Source: Leeia oryzae DSM 17879 (GTDB lineage: Bacteria; Pseudomonadota; Gammaproteobacteria; Burkholderiales; Leeiaceae). Taken from it: a DNA stretch of 64,000 nt. A program made the translations under genes and the position numbers. Where the stretch lies: assembly GCF_000376945.1 (NCBI RefSeq), contig NZ_AQXU01000025.1:1-64000 (forward strand). Direction: 5' to 3'. Every line of letters starts with the position of its first letter. The first letter of the stretch is position 1. The notes under the pieces are model-generated. The model was not told the origin of the DNA. It did no database searches and was given only the letters and a program-made list of their open reading frames with translations. This document shows positions 26,067 to 33,981 of this stretch, in pieces.

Positions 26067-27092
26067 ATGGGACTCGGTTCGTTTATCAAGAAGCAGTTTA
26101 TCGATATCCTGCAATGGACAGAGGATACCGACGGTGTACTGGCGTGGCGCCATCCGATGGAAGACTTCGAAATCCAGTACGGTGCCAGCCTGACAGTGCG
26201 CGAATCGCAAATGGCCGTCTTTGTCGATGAAGGCAAGATTGCCGATGTCTTCGGCCCGGGTACGCACAAGCTCACAACCCAGACCCTGCCCGTTCTCACC
26301 TACCTGAAAAACTGGGACAAGCTGTTCGAATCCCCCTTCAAGTCAGACGTGTACTTCTTCAGTACCCGGCTGCAATTGGGTCGCAAATGGGGTACCCCGC
26401 AACCCGTCACCATCCGTGATCAGGATTTCGGCATGGTGCGTCTGCGCGCATTCGGCATGTATTCTTACAAGCTGGCGGATGTCAAAAAATTCCATACCGA
26501 AATCAGTGGCACCCGCGACCAATACACGCGTGACGAGCTGGAACAGCAACTCAGGAATCTGGTGGTTTCTACCCTGACCACCACCCTGGGCAGTGGTGCA
26601 GTTCCGTTCCTGGACATGGCCGGCAACCAGCTGGAAGCCGGCAATCAGGTCAAGGCCGCACTGGTATCCGTCTTTGACCAGTACGGTCTGGCGCTAGACA
26701 ACTTTGCCATCGAAAACATCTCCCTGCCGGAAGAACTGCAAAAAGCCATTGATACCCGCATTTCCATGGGCATGATTGGCAATATGGGTACCTATACCCA
26801 ATATCAGACCGCACAGGCCATTCCACTGGCCGCCCAGAATGAAGGTGGTCTTGCAGGCATGGGCGCGGGTCTGGGAGCCGGCCTGCAAATTGGCCAGGTC
26901 ATGGCACAAGCCCTGCAGCCCGGACAAGCCGCGCCCCAGGCAGCAGCACCGGCAGCCCCGGCTGCGCCACCGGTGGCGGACGAAAACGAAGCCCGCTTGC
27001 TCAAGCTAAAAGGCATGCTCGACAAAGGCTTGATAACCCAGGCAGACTTTGACACCGCCAAAGCAGAAATTATCAAAAAGATGATCGGTTAA
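26067..27092 (+). CDS. SPFH/Band-7 protein with C-terminal SHOCT motif
   Basis: This 341-residue protein belongs to the virion-core/YdjI-like SPFH group. The SPFH body spans about 30-240 (LTVRESQMAVFVDEGKIADVFGPGTHKL at its start; long helices follow). An Ala/Pro-rich linker covers about 270-300. The C-terminal LKGMLDKGLITQADFDTAKAEI (about 313-335) is a SHOCT-type short oligomerisation motif. No membrane helix is seen, so it probably binds the membrane peripherally as an oligomer. The start at 26067 is chosen for GGAG 6 nt upstream. It lies between DUF350 and DUF4178 genes with small gaps, consistent with one operon and an assembly at the inner membrane. Confidence 0.88.
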   Translation: MGLGSFIKKQFIDILQWTEDTDGVLAWRHPMEDFEIQYGASLTVRESQMAVFVDEGKIADVFGPGTHKLTTQTLPVLTYLKNWDKLFESPFKSDVYFFSTRLQLGRKWGTPQPVTIRDQDFGMVRLRAFGMYSYKLADVKKFHTEISGTRDQYTRDELEQQLRNLVVSTLTTTLGSGAVPFLDMAGNQLEAGNQVKAALVSVFDQYGLALDNFAIENISLPEELQKAIDTRISMGMIGNMGTYTQYQTAQAIPLAAQNEGGLAGMGAGLGAGLQIGQVMAQALQPGQAAPQAAAPAAPAAPPVADENEARLLKLKGMLDKGLITQADFDTAKAEIIKKMIG

Positions 27093-27098
27093 GTCCCC

Positions 27099-28565
27099 AT
27101 GTTCCAGACTGCTTGCCCATCGTGTGGCGCCAATGTCAGCTTCCGTTCGGCAACCTCTGCCATGGCGGTATGCGAATACTGCCATAGCACCCTGTTGCGG
27201 GAGGCCGATGCCGTACGCGATGCCGGCAAGATGTCTGCCATCATCGAGGACTACTCCCCTATTCAGATTACCGCGTGCGGCATGTGTGCCGGGCAGGCCT
27301 TCCAGGTGATTGGCCGCATCCAGCTGCGTTATGAGGACGGGTTCTGGAACGAATGGTATATCTGGCTGGATGATGGCAAAACCGGATGGCTATCCGACGC
27401 CAGCGGCCAGTACGTGGTCAGCTTTCAGGATGGCATCGCAGAAGAAGCACAAGCGTTTGCAGAGCTGGTTCCAGGCAGCACCTATCTCTACAAAGACAAT
27501 GTCTACTTTGCCTCGGATGTCCGTACCGCCCGTTGCGTCGCCGGCGAAGGAGAACTTCCCTTTCAGGTCGGCCAAGGCTGGGAGGCCAAGGTAGCCGATT
27601 TCCGGACCGGCACCCAGTTCCTGACGCTGGACTATTCTGAGCAAACACCGCCAGAACGCTTTACCGGCAAGGCCTACACGCTGGACGAGCTCAAGATGGA
27701 ACGCCTGCGGGATGACAGCCTGATTCTGGAAAAGGCCGGCAAGATCAAAGGTAAAACCACCTCCCTGGCCTGTCCGAGCTGTGGCTCAACGCTCAGTTAT
27801 CAGGCCGGTGCTGCGTTTCATCTTGTCTGCCCGGGTTGCAGCAGCGAAATCGACTGCTCCACCGATCAGGCACTGGTGCTGGAAAAGCATACCCAGCAAA
27901 GCAATGTCACCAGCACGCTCAAACTGGGAGACGTCGCGAAAATTCAGGGAGTGGAATGGCAGCTTATCGGCCAGATGAAATGCCAGGAACCCGACCCCGA
28001 AGAACCCTCCACCTGGTGGGAGTATCTGCTGTATCACCCCAACAAAGGCTTCATGTGGCTGATCGAGACCGATGAGGGCTGGGAACAGGTGCGTGTACTA
28101 GATAACTGGCCAACGCGCATCAGTGGCAACCAGATGCCCTATCAGAACACCACCTTTACCCATTTGTACGACTACCCCTCCAAAGTCATTTATGCGGCAG
28201 GTGCCTTTAACTGGCGTGTAAAGGTGGGCGACCAGACCCGTATTTCCGACTACCAGAAAGGTGACCAGAAACTGACGCTGGAAACCAGTGCATCCGAACT
28301 GAACTGGAGTATGGCCAAAAAAGTCCCGGCCCAAACCGTAGGCGAATGGTTTGGCAAACCGTTAGCTGCGCCAGAGAAGTCATCCGGCAGCACAAGCTCA
28401 ATCTCGGGCTCCCCGCTGTTTGGCATTGCCAAGACGATCACCTGGGTTTTTATCGGGGTCAACCTGGCGGTATGGGAATCGTATGATGGCAGTCTGATGG
28501 TGATCGTGGCAGGATTGGTTTTACTGTGGCTACCGGTATTGGTCAGCCTTGGACGGGATAAATAA
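27099..28565 (+). CDS. DUF4178 protein with two zinc ribbons
   Basis: This 488-residue protein has two similar halves. A zinc ribbon (C6, C9, C25, C28) is followed by a DUF4178-like beta-rich domain (about 52-190). A second ribbon (C225, C228, C244, C247, CPSCGSTLSY) is followed by a second DUF4178-like domain (about 268-405). The C-terminus (about 435-480) is hydrophobic, with one or two membrane helices. The ATG is 6 nt after the SPFH stop, so co-translation is likely. The DUF4178 function is unknown. The duplicated ribbon-DUF4178 architecture plus membrane anchor suggests a cytoplasmic sensor or adaptor for the SPFH partner. Confidence 0.85.
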   Translation: MFQTACPSCGANVSFRSATSAMAVCEYCHSTLLREADAVRDAGKMSAIIEDYSPIQITACGMCAGQAFQVIGRIQLRYEDGFWNEWYIWLDDGKTGWLSDASGQYVVSFQDGIAEEAQAFAELVPGSTYLYKDNVYFASDVRTARCVAGEGELPFQVGQGWEAKVADFRTGTQFLTLDYSEQTPPERFTGKAYTLDELKMERLRDDSLILEKAGKIKGKTTSLACPSCGSTLSYQAGAAFHLVCPGCSSEIDCSTDQALVLEKHTQQSNVTSTLKLGDVAKIQGVEWQLIGQMKCQEPDPEEPSTWWEYLLYHPNKGFMWLIETDEGWEQVRVLDNWPTRISGNQMPYQNTTFTHLYDYPSKVIYAAGAFNWRVKVGDQTRISDYQKGDQKLTLETSASELNWSMAKKVPAQTVGEWFGKPLAAPEKSSGSTSSISGSPLFGIAKTITWVFIGVNLAVWESYDGSLMVIVAGLVLLWLPVLVSLGRDK

Positions 28566-28569
28566 CACC

Positions 28570-28737
28570 ATGCCAAAACTCGTTTATGTCGTCTACGCCC
28601 TCATCATCACCATCGGCAGCACGGCGATCAACATGCAGGAAGATACCTCGGCCACCGGCAAGTCCAGCCGAAGCTGGAGCGGCAGCAATCGCGGCCTGTC
28701 AGGTGGCAACTGGTACTCCGGCGGTAATCACAAATAA
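28570..28737 (+). CDS. Small membrane-tethered Gly/Ser-rich protein
   Basis: This 55-residue protein has one N-terminal hydrophobic segment (VYVVYALIITIGSTAI, about 5-20). A polar tail rich in Ser, Gly, Asn and Trp ends GGNWYSGGNHK. The ATG lies 4 nt after the DUF4178 stop, with GGGA some 13 nt upstream, so translation may depend on the upstream gene. No catalytic motif is seen. The segment could be an uncleaved anchor or a signal peptide. It closes the DUF350-SPFH-DUF4178 unit and is kept in the annotation because of the tight spacing. Confidence 0.65.
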   Translation: MPKLVYVVYALIITIGSTAINMQEDTSATGKSSRSWSGSNRGLSGGNWYSGGNHK

Positions 28738-28764
28738 CCTGTGCACATCATCAACCGCTGATGA

Positions 28765-29376
28765 TTAGCGGGCAGTCAGTGCCTTTTGCAGCCATAGCAG
28801 CTGGTCTGGCAGCAAAGCCTCCAGGTCCAGATTCATGCCAGACATCATGCCGGTATGACGGCTCATCAGTAGACCATGCAGGCTGTTGAATAGAAACACC
28901 AGTCGGGAGGACAGCGCATCTGGTGCCAGCACAATGCCTTCCTTGGCCAAAGACACTCGGACAATACGTCTTGCCTGCGCCAGCGCACGCAACATCTGCA
29001 CTTGCAGTGCAAACCCCAGCGGTGCGAGCGCGGTCTGGCGGAATGACTGATACCAGAGCGGCTTTTGCATCACCAGGGCATACAGATTAAAACGGGAGAG
29101 CGCAAAGCTCATATAGTCGCTCAGCAGCACCGGCAGTTGGTCGCCCGCGTGTGCAGACAACACTTCATTGAGCTCCCGATAAAACCGGGTACACACCAGC
29201 AGCAGCACCTCGTCTTTGCTTTCAAAGCACTTGTACACATTGCCCACCGACATATCCAGCCGCTTGGCCAGATTGATCATGGTCAATGCATCACTATCTG
29301 CTTCCAGCAAAATGGCAAACGCTGCTTCGGCAATATTTTGCCGGAACAACGCCATATTTCTCTTTGGTCGAACCAT
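28765..29376 (-). CDS. TetR/AcrR-family transcriptional regulator
   Basis: This 203-residue regulator has an N-terminal helix-turn-helix (about 25-55: MINLAKRLDMSVGNVYKCFESKDEV) and an all-helical C-terminal ligand/dimer domain. Two starts are possible. The ATG at 29376 (MVRPKRN) gives the usual basic leader; the ATG at 29355 has the better SD (AAAGAGA). It converges on the DUF350-DUF4178 operon, separated by 27 nt that include a small inverted repeat (28747-28765). It is divergent from plsY across 189 nt. The targets are unknown. Confidence 0.88.
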   Translation of the reverse strand: MVRPKRNMALFRQNIAEAAFAILLEADSDALTMINLAKRLDMSVGNVYKCFESKDEVLLLVCTRFYRELNEVLSAHAGDQLPVLLSDYMSFALSRFNLYALVMQKPLWYQSFRQTALAPLGFALQVQMLRALAQARRIVRVSLAKEGIVLAPDALSSRLVFLFNSLHGLLMSRHTGMMSGMNLDLEALLPDQLLWLQKALTAR

Positions 29377-29520
29377 GCAGCCACTACCCCGTACGCGAAC
29401 AATTCACCGGCGAACAATGCCACTTCCCAGACATATCATAGCAAGCAGCACGTATCCCCAACGTGTGCAAATAGCCAATAAATATCAACAGATCGCCACT
29501 CATGCTATGGCCCGCACAAA

Positions 29521-29561
29521 AAATCCCTTACAATCGACCGTTCTTGGATTGTAAGGGATTT
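29521..29561 (+). promoter_or_regulatory. Inverted repeat that buries the plsY ribosome binding site
   Basis: The 15-nt arms AAATCCCTTACAATC (29521-29535) and GATTGTAAGGGATTT (29547-29561) are perfectly complementary with an 11-nt loop. The second arm contains the plsY SD (TAAGGGAT), 5-10 nt before the ATG at 29566. If both arms are transcribed, the hairpin would sequester the SD. If transcription starts within the loop (the first arm holds a TACAAT -10-like element), the repeat would instead be a DNA operator. Confidence 0.6.
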
Positions 29562-29565
29562 CAAC

Positions 29566-30168
29566 ATGGCAGCAATAGGTTTCATTGTGCTCAGTTATCT
29601 GATTGGCTCGATTTCATTCGCCATTCTGACGAGCAAATGCTTTGGTCTACCCGATCCAAGAACATTTGGCTCCAAAAATCCTGGCGCCACCAACATGCTG
29701 CGTACCGGTAACAAGAAAGCTGCGGCCCTGACGCTGCTGGGAGACGGTGCCAAAGGCTGGCTGGCCGTGTTCATTGCACAACACTGGGGCAGTCAGTACG
29801 GACTCTCCCACGAAGCGATGGCAGGCGTAGTGCTTGCCGTCACACTCGGGCACATGTGGCCGGTCTTTTTCAGCTTCTATGGCGGTAAAGGCGTGGCTAC
29901 CGCACTCGGCATCCTGCTTGGCCTAAACCCGTTACTGGGGTTGTCTAGCCTTGCGGCTTGGGTCATTACCCTGAAGCTGTCCAAGATTTCATCCTTGTCA
30001 GCCCTTGTGGCCGCCCTCTGCACCCCGATCTTTGCCCTCTACTTTCTGGGCACACAGCCAGAAACCGTCGCACTGGTGATTGTTTCTATCCTGTTGATTT
30101 ATCGACATAAACGCAATATCCAGGACTTGCTAAAAGGCAAAGAGAGCAAAGTCAGCAAAACCTCTTGA
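29566..30168 (+). CDS. plsY: Glycerol-3-phosphate acyltransferase PlsY
   Basis: PlsY transfers acyl groups from acyl-phosphate to glycerol-3-phosphate, the first step of phospholipid synthesis, in the inner membrane. The 200 residues match the family length. The three conserved loops are present: GSKNPGATNMLRTGNK (about 36-51), FYGGKGVATALGILLG (about 104-119) and the C-terminal YRHKRNI. Five or so membrane helices surround them. It stands alone between a divergent TetR gene and the terminator it shares with fimV. Confidence 0.96.
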   Translation: MAAIGFIVLSYLIGSISFAILTSKCFGLPDPRTFGSKNPGATNMLRTGNKKAAALTLLGDGAKGWLAVFIAQHWGSQYGLSHEAMAGVVLAVTLGHMWPVFFSFYGGKGVATALGILLGLNPLLGLSSLAAWVITLKLSKISSLSALVAALCTPIFALYFLGTQPETVALVIVSILLIYRHKRNIQDLLKGKESKVSKTS

Positions 30169-30216
30169 TGCCTGGCTGGTCATGACACAGTACGGTCACA
30201 CTTGCCAGCACAAAAC

Positions 30217-30249
30217 AAAAAGCCCTCAACACATGTTGAGGGCTTTTTT
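30217..30249. terminator. Bidirectional terminator between plsY and fimV
   Basis: A 15-bp stem (AAAAAGCCCTCAACA / TGTTGAGGGCTTTTT) with a 2-nt apparent loop has T-tracts on both strands. Confidence 0.88.
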
Positions 30250-30299
30250 GATGCTTGTAACCACAACCACGCATTTCCAGAGGTGGCGTCGCAAGAAGC

Positions 30300-32429
30300 T
30301 TAACTCTTTTTGGGTTTCTCATCTTCCGGCAACGGTGGCAAGGCATCCAGATCAATCGCCTCAGCCTGGCTAAAGTCAATCTCATCCACCTTGGTCGGTA
30401 CTGCCGCTGTTGGCAATTTAGCTTCCAGGTCCAGTTCAATTCTTGCTGCAGCGTTGTTCTCTGCAGGCTTGCCCCGCCCTTCAAAGCCAGCTGATGGCGA
30501 CTCGATACCTGGCTCATCTTTCAACCAGACTGACTCAAACTCAAGCGTATTATTCTCAGGCGTTGGCGCTTTGTCTGTCTCAGCAGCTTCCGCAACAGCA
30601 GCGGGTTCTTCAGGCACCACGGGGACCGCGACTTCTTCCACTGGTTCGGCTGCAGCAGGAACCGCAGCAGCTTGCACCGGAGGTGCTTCTTTTACGGGTG
30701 CCGTAGCAGTCTTGCTGCTTACCGCATCCATTTCTGCCTGCATTTCGCTGACTTTGTCCCAGATAGGCAAACCAAATGCGATTTCCTTGAAACGCTCGGC
30801 CAAGGCAGCAAATGGCGCTGCCATTTTTTGTTTTTTGTAAATCTCGAACAACATCAGCCACAAGTCGAGATGGTACGGATTCTTATCGATTTCTTCGCGC
30901 AATAGCGAAATCGCATGCTCATTCCAGCCATGGGACAAAAACACCTGCGCTTCTTCCACTGCCCAGCGCTCGGCGTCATCCACCACAATGGATGCATCCC
31001 CTCCCGCTGGCGCTAGCGGCGCTTCAGACGCTGTGGCAGCAGGCTTTGTTGCAACAGCAGCGGCCGCAGCAACGGTAACCGGTGCGCCAACTGCCGCAGC
31101 AGGTGCAACAGTCGGGCGTACATTCGCTTCAGGCAGACTGGCAGCTGCCATCAGCTCTTCGTCAAATGTCCAGTTTTGCGCTGGCTTTTTGCGGCGATAA
31201 AACCACATGCCCGTACCGCCAACAATCAGACCAGATAGTGCAAGCCACCAACTTCCAGGCAGGGACATGACGGATACGTCCGCCGCTGCCTTGGCTTTGG
31301 CCTCTGCCTGAACAGCCTGAGACTTTGCAGCGATCAGATCCGCAGCAGCCTTTTGCTGCTGTTGAACCTGCTCTGCTTTCAGCTTGGCCATTTCCTGGCG
31401 CATCTGCTGAATTTGTGTTTGCATCTCGACCAGATAAGCCAGCTGATCGTCAGAATTGATGATGTTGAGCTTCTGGCGAAGTTTGTCACGCTCTTCTGGT
31501 GACAGGTCCTTGACGGACGGCACCAGCTGATAACTCAATTTCAACGGGGCCTTGCCTGCATCGGTCGGTACATCTGCACCACCGGCATGATTTTCTACCG
31601 ATACGCTCAAGCGGCCTTTCTCATTAGCGGCTTGCGGAGCCTTCTCGGCAACAGGTGCCTGTGCTGGCACCGGGGCAGGCTTCTGGACTGGTGCATTTTG
31701 TGCAGCAGCGGCCCTATTCATGGCCGCCAATGTGCGCTTCAGCGCCCGTGTCGAAGGCAAGGTCAGTTTCCGTCCCTCTTCCAGAGGCTCTGCAGCTGAA
31801 GCTATGTCAGGATTCTGCTTCAGTACCCGATCTTGCATCAGGCGCTGCAGCCTTCTGTCTCCAGGGTAACGGCTCTTGGCAATCCGCTGCAACGTTTCAC
31901 CATTAGCAACCACCCAGACATTACTTGGTATTTTCTTGACCGGCGCCTTGCCAGACGACGGCAGATTGACCGTCCCGGCAGAAGGAATGCTGACAGCAAC
32001 CGGCTGCTGCATTTCTGTCGGGTCCAGCAAAATCGGGAAATCGCGCGTGACTGTACCCACGCCAGAACAGTTGATCGTCAGTGACAAGCGGAGCAATGGC
32101 TCATTGATTGGCTTGCGCGTCGCCAAAAATATGTTGGTAACACTTTTGCTTTTCTCTACCCGGAGACTGGCTTGCCGCAAATGTGACGCATCTTCCCCGC
32201 CTTCGGAGTCCAGATGAATGCAGTTACTGTCGATCTGTTCATCATCTTTTAGATAAACGGGGATGGTCGCAGAAAATGGAAAGCCCAATTTCGAGCGGAC
32301 ATTAATCTCACCCAATTGCAATGCACTAACGCATCCGGCTGTCCATAACATACCCAATCCAAATACATGCGGGAGGTATTTGTTGAAGACATAGCGGTGC
32401 ATCTTGGATTGTGGGGTGGATGCAGTCAT
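30300..32429 (-). CDS. fimV: FimV/HubP-family polar protein
   Basis: This 709-residue inner-membrane protein of the FimV family is used in type IV pilus function and polar organisation. An N-terminal signal or anchor (about 20-36) is followed by the periplasmic FimV domain (LQLGEINVRSKLGFPFSA), a LysM peptidoglycan-binding domain (about 172-226) and a coiled coil (about 325-385). A membrane helix (393-411) comes next, then a long acidic, Ala/Pro-rich cytoplasmic region with TPR-like helices (about 505-585). The usual conserved FimV C-terminal motif is degenerate. Two starts are possible (32429 or 32402), neither with a good SD. It is a single-gene unit. Confidence 0.9.
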   Translation of the reverse strand: MTASTPQSKMHRYVFNKYLPHVFGLGMLWTAGCVSALQLGEINVRSKLGFPFSATIPVYLKDDEQIDSNCIHLDSEGGEDASHLRQASLRVEKSKSVTNIFLATRKPINEPLLRLSLTINCSGVGTVTRDFPILLDPTEMQQPVAVSIPSAGTVNLPSSGKAPVKKIPSNVWVVANGETLQRIAKSRYPGDRRLQRLMQDRVLKQNPDIASAAEPLEEGRKLTLPSTRALKRTLAAMNRAAAAQNAPVQKPAPVPAQAPVAEKAPQAANEKGRLSVSVENHAGGADVPTDAGKAPLKLSYQLVPSVKDLSPEERDKLRQKLNIINSDDQLAYLVEMQTQIQQMRQEMAKLKAEQVQQQQKAAADLIAAKSQAVQAEAKAKAAADVSVMSLPGSWWLALSGLIVGGTGMWFYRRKKPAQNWTFDEELMAAASLPEANVRPTVAPAAAVGAPVTVAAAAAVATKPAATASEAPLAPAGGDASIVVDDAERWAVEEAQVFLSHGWNEHAISLLREEIDKNPYHLDLWLMLFEIYKKQKMAAPFAALAERFKEIAFGLPIWDKVSEMQAEMDAVSSKTATAPVKEAPPVQAAAVPAAAEPVEEVAVPVVPEEPAAVAEAAETDKAPTPENNTLEFESVWLKDEPGIESPSAGFEGRGKPAENNAAARIELDLEAKLPTAAVPTKVDEIDFSQAEAIDLDALPPLPEDEKPKKS

Positions 32430-32696
32430 ATAGGATCAAGCTAAATGTTAACAAAGAGAAGTATTAGCCATATGTGACTTCATGTGCAACTGTTTACGGA
32501 CAATTTAAGATAAATTTTAAATTTTCCCGGCATATACGGCGAATCTTGCACAATAAATACACATATAGCGTGTATTTAATTAATTTGCTCACAAATGAAC
32601 GCAAGGCAATCATGCGATGAATCACATAGAAACGATTCATCCCGACAATTGAACAATAGATGGTTTTTGCAGAATTACAAATACAGCAGATACAAA
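32430..32696. other. AT-rich intergenic region upstream of fimV
   Basis: No gene is visible in this stretch. It contains the AT-rich fimV promoter region, a 6-bp inverted repeat (ATACAC/GTGTAT near 32558-32576) and an 8-bp inverted repeat GATGAATC/GATTCATC (32616-32623 and 32634-32641). Confidence 0.5.
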
Positions 32697-32724
32697 AAAA
32701 CCCGAAAACACAATGTGTATCGGG
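32694..32724 (-). terminator. Terminator of tRNA-Thr(TGT)
   Basis: On the minus strand the stem CCCGA/TCGGG, extended by ACAC/GTGT, is followed by seven T. It lies 12 nt after the tRNA 3' end. Confidence 0.8.
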
Positions 32725-32736
32725 CTTTTATGCAAA

Positions 32737-32812
32737 TGGTGCCGGTTAGAGGAATCGAACCACTGACCTTCGCTTTACAAGAGCGCTGCTCTACCAGCTG
32801 AGCTAAACCGGC
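32737..32812 (-). tRNA. tRNA-Thr (anticodon TGT)
   Basis: The 76-nt cloverleaf has acceptor arm GCCGGTT/AACCGGC, anticodon loop CTTGTAA (TGT) and an encoded CCA. As read, the anticodon stem has a G27-A43 mismatch and the T-stem a U51-U63 mismatch, which is unusual for one tRNA. Confidence 0.93.
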
Positions 32813-32826
32813 ATCAAATTAGACAG

Positions 32827-33237
32827 CTATTTTACCAACTTTAATCCGGGTTTGGAAGTGCTTTTTTCAGATTTCTCTATTTTTTCTTCAATATTCTGGT
32901 TTGCACCCGCAAATTCCGGATCATCCGATATCTCAAACATCATTCCGGTATCGCTCTCGCGAGAATAGATGGCACGCACTCGATGAATGGGGACATACAA
33001 TTCTTGTGCAACCCCATTAAAGCGGGCAGAAAACGTAATTGCATGATTATCAATTTGCAACCGTTGTACTGCACGTGCACCAATATTCAGGACAATTTCG
33101 CCATCACGCACAAACTGGACCGGAACAATCGTCTGAGGCGACACCGCGACTGCAATATGCGGGGTTTCACCGGCATCAGTACACCATTCGTAAATCGCGC
33201 GGATAAAATACGGTGTCGTCGAAAGTTGATCGCTCAC
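32827..33237 (-). CDS. sspB: ClpXP specificity-enhancing factor SspB
   Basis: SspB tethers ssrA-tagged proteins to ClpXP. The 136-residue protein has the substrate-binding beta domain (YFIRAIYEWCTDAGETPHIAV, then VLNIGARAVQRLQIDNHAITFSARF) and a short C-terminal tail ending KPGLKLVK. That tail corresponds to the ClpX-docking XB motif. The start is a GTG whose last two bases belong to the sspA stop (GTGA), so it is translationally coupled to sspA, as in other proteobacteria. It is short compared with E. coli (165 residues), mainly in the linker. Confidence 0.94.
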   Translation of the reverse strand: MSDQLSTTPYFIRAIYEWCTDAGETPHIAVAVSPQTIVPVQFVRDGEIVLNIGARAVQRLQIDNHAITFSARFNGVAQELYVPIHRVRAIYSRESDTGMMFEISDDPEFAGANQNIEEKIEKSEKSTSKPGLKLVK

Positions 33238-33830
33238 TTACGCATTGCCTTTTCAGAAGCAGTCAGTGAATCAATAAATGCCTGACGGCTAAACAGCCGC
33301 TCAGCGTATTTAAGTACTGGCGCAGCAGTTTTTGGCAGCTCGATGCCATAATGCTCCAGGCGCCACAGCAACGGGGCAACCGCCACATCCAGCATGGAGA
33401 ACTCTTCACCCAGGATGAACTTCTGCTTGGTGAAAATGGGTGCCAATTGCGACAGACCATCACGGATGGCTGCACGTGCCTTGTCCAGGTTTTTGTCTTC
33501 TTTTTCCAGAGACTCGACATGAACAAACAGCTCTTTTTCAAAACGGTACAAGAACAGACGAGCGCGAGCACGCATGATAGGGTCTGCAGGCATCAACTGT
33601 GGATGCGGAAATCTTTCATCAATGTATTCATTGATGATGTTGGATTCATGCAAAATCAGGTCACGTTCAACCAGAACCGGCACCTGGTTATATGGATTCA
33701 TCACGGCCAGATCTTCAGGCTTATTGTGAATGTCCACATCAACGATCTGGAAATCCATGCCCTTTTCAAACAGGACAATCCGGCAACGATGGCTAAATGG
33801 ACAGGTTGTGCCCGAGTAAAGTGTCATCAT
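33234..33830 (-). CDS. sspA: Stringent starvation protein A (GST fold)
   Basis: SspA binds RNA polymerase and alters transcription in stress and stationary phase. The 198-residue protein has a thioredoxin-like N-domain (MMTLYSGTTCPFSHRCRIVLFEKG, then NPYNQVPVLVERD and LHESNIINEYIDERFPHP) and an all-helical GST C-domain. It lies just downstream of petABC, the conserved betaproteobacterial order petA-petB-petC-sspA-sspB. A strong hairpin at 33932-33957 separates it from petC, so it may have its own promoter in 33831-33931. Confidence 0.95.
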   Translation of the reverse strand: MMTLYSGTTCPFSHRCRIVLFEKGMDFQIVDVDIHNKPEDLAVMNPYNQVPVLVERDLILHESNIINEYIDERFPHPQLMPADPIMRARARLFLYRFEKELFVHVESLEKEDKNLDKARAAIRDGLSQLAPIFTKQKFILGEEFSMLDVAVAPLLWRLEHYGIELPKTAAPVLKYAERLFSRQAFIDSLTASEKAMRK

Positions 33831-33931
33831 AATGAGAAAAACTTCCAGTCAAAACAGAGATAAAGGATGATTCTACCAAACTCGGGGGTGCAATTTCCAG
33901 AACTATCTCTTAACCCATTGATTTACAATAA

Positions 33932-33957
33932 AAAAACGGAGGCAAGCCTCCGTTTTT
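33932..33957 (-). terminator. Terminator after petABC
   Basis: The 12-bp stem AAAAACGGAGGC/GCCTCCGTTTTT with a 2-nt loop has a T-run on either strand, between petC and sspA. Confidence 0.85.
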
Positions 33958-33981
33958 CATTTTGCACCTGCAGATGCCTGA

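Noticed and set aside
32595-32801. 68-codon plus-strand ORF upstream of sspB
   Set aside because: It overlaps tRNA-Thr(TGT) and its terminator in antisense and has no SD.
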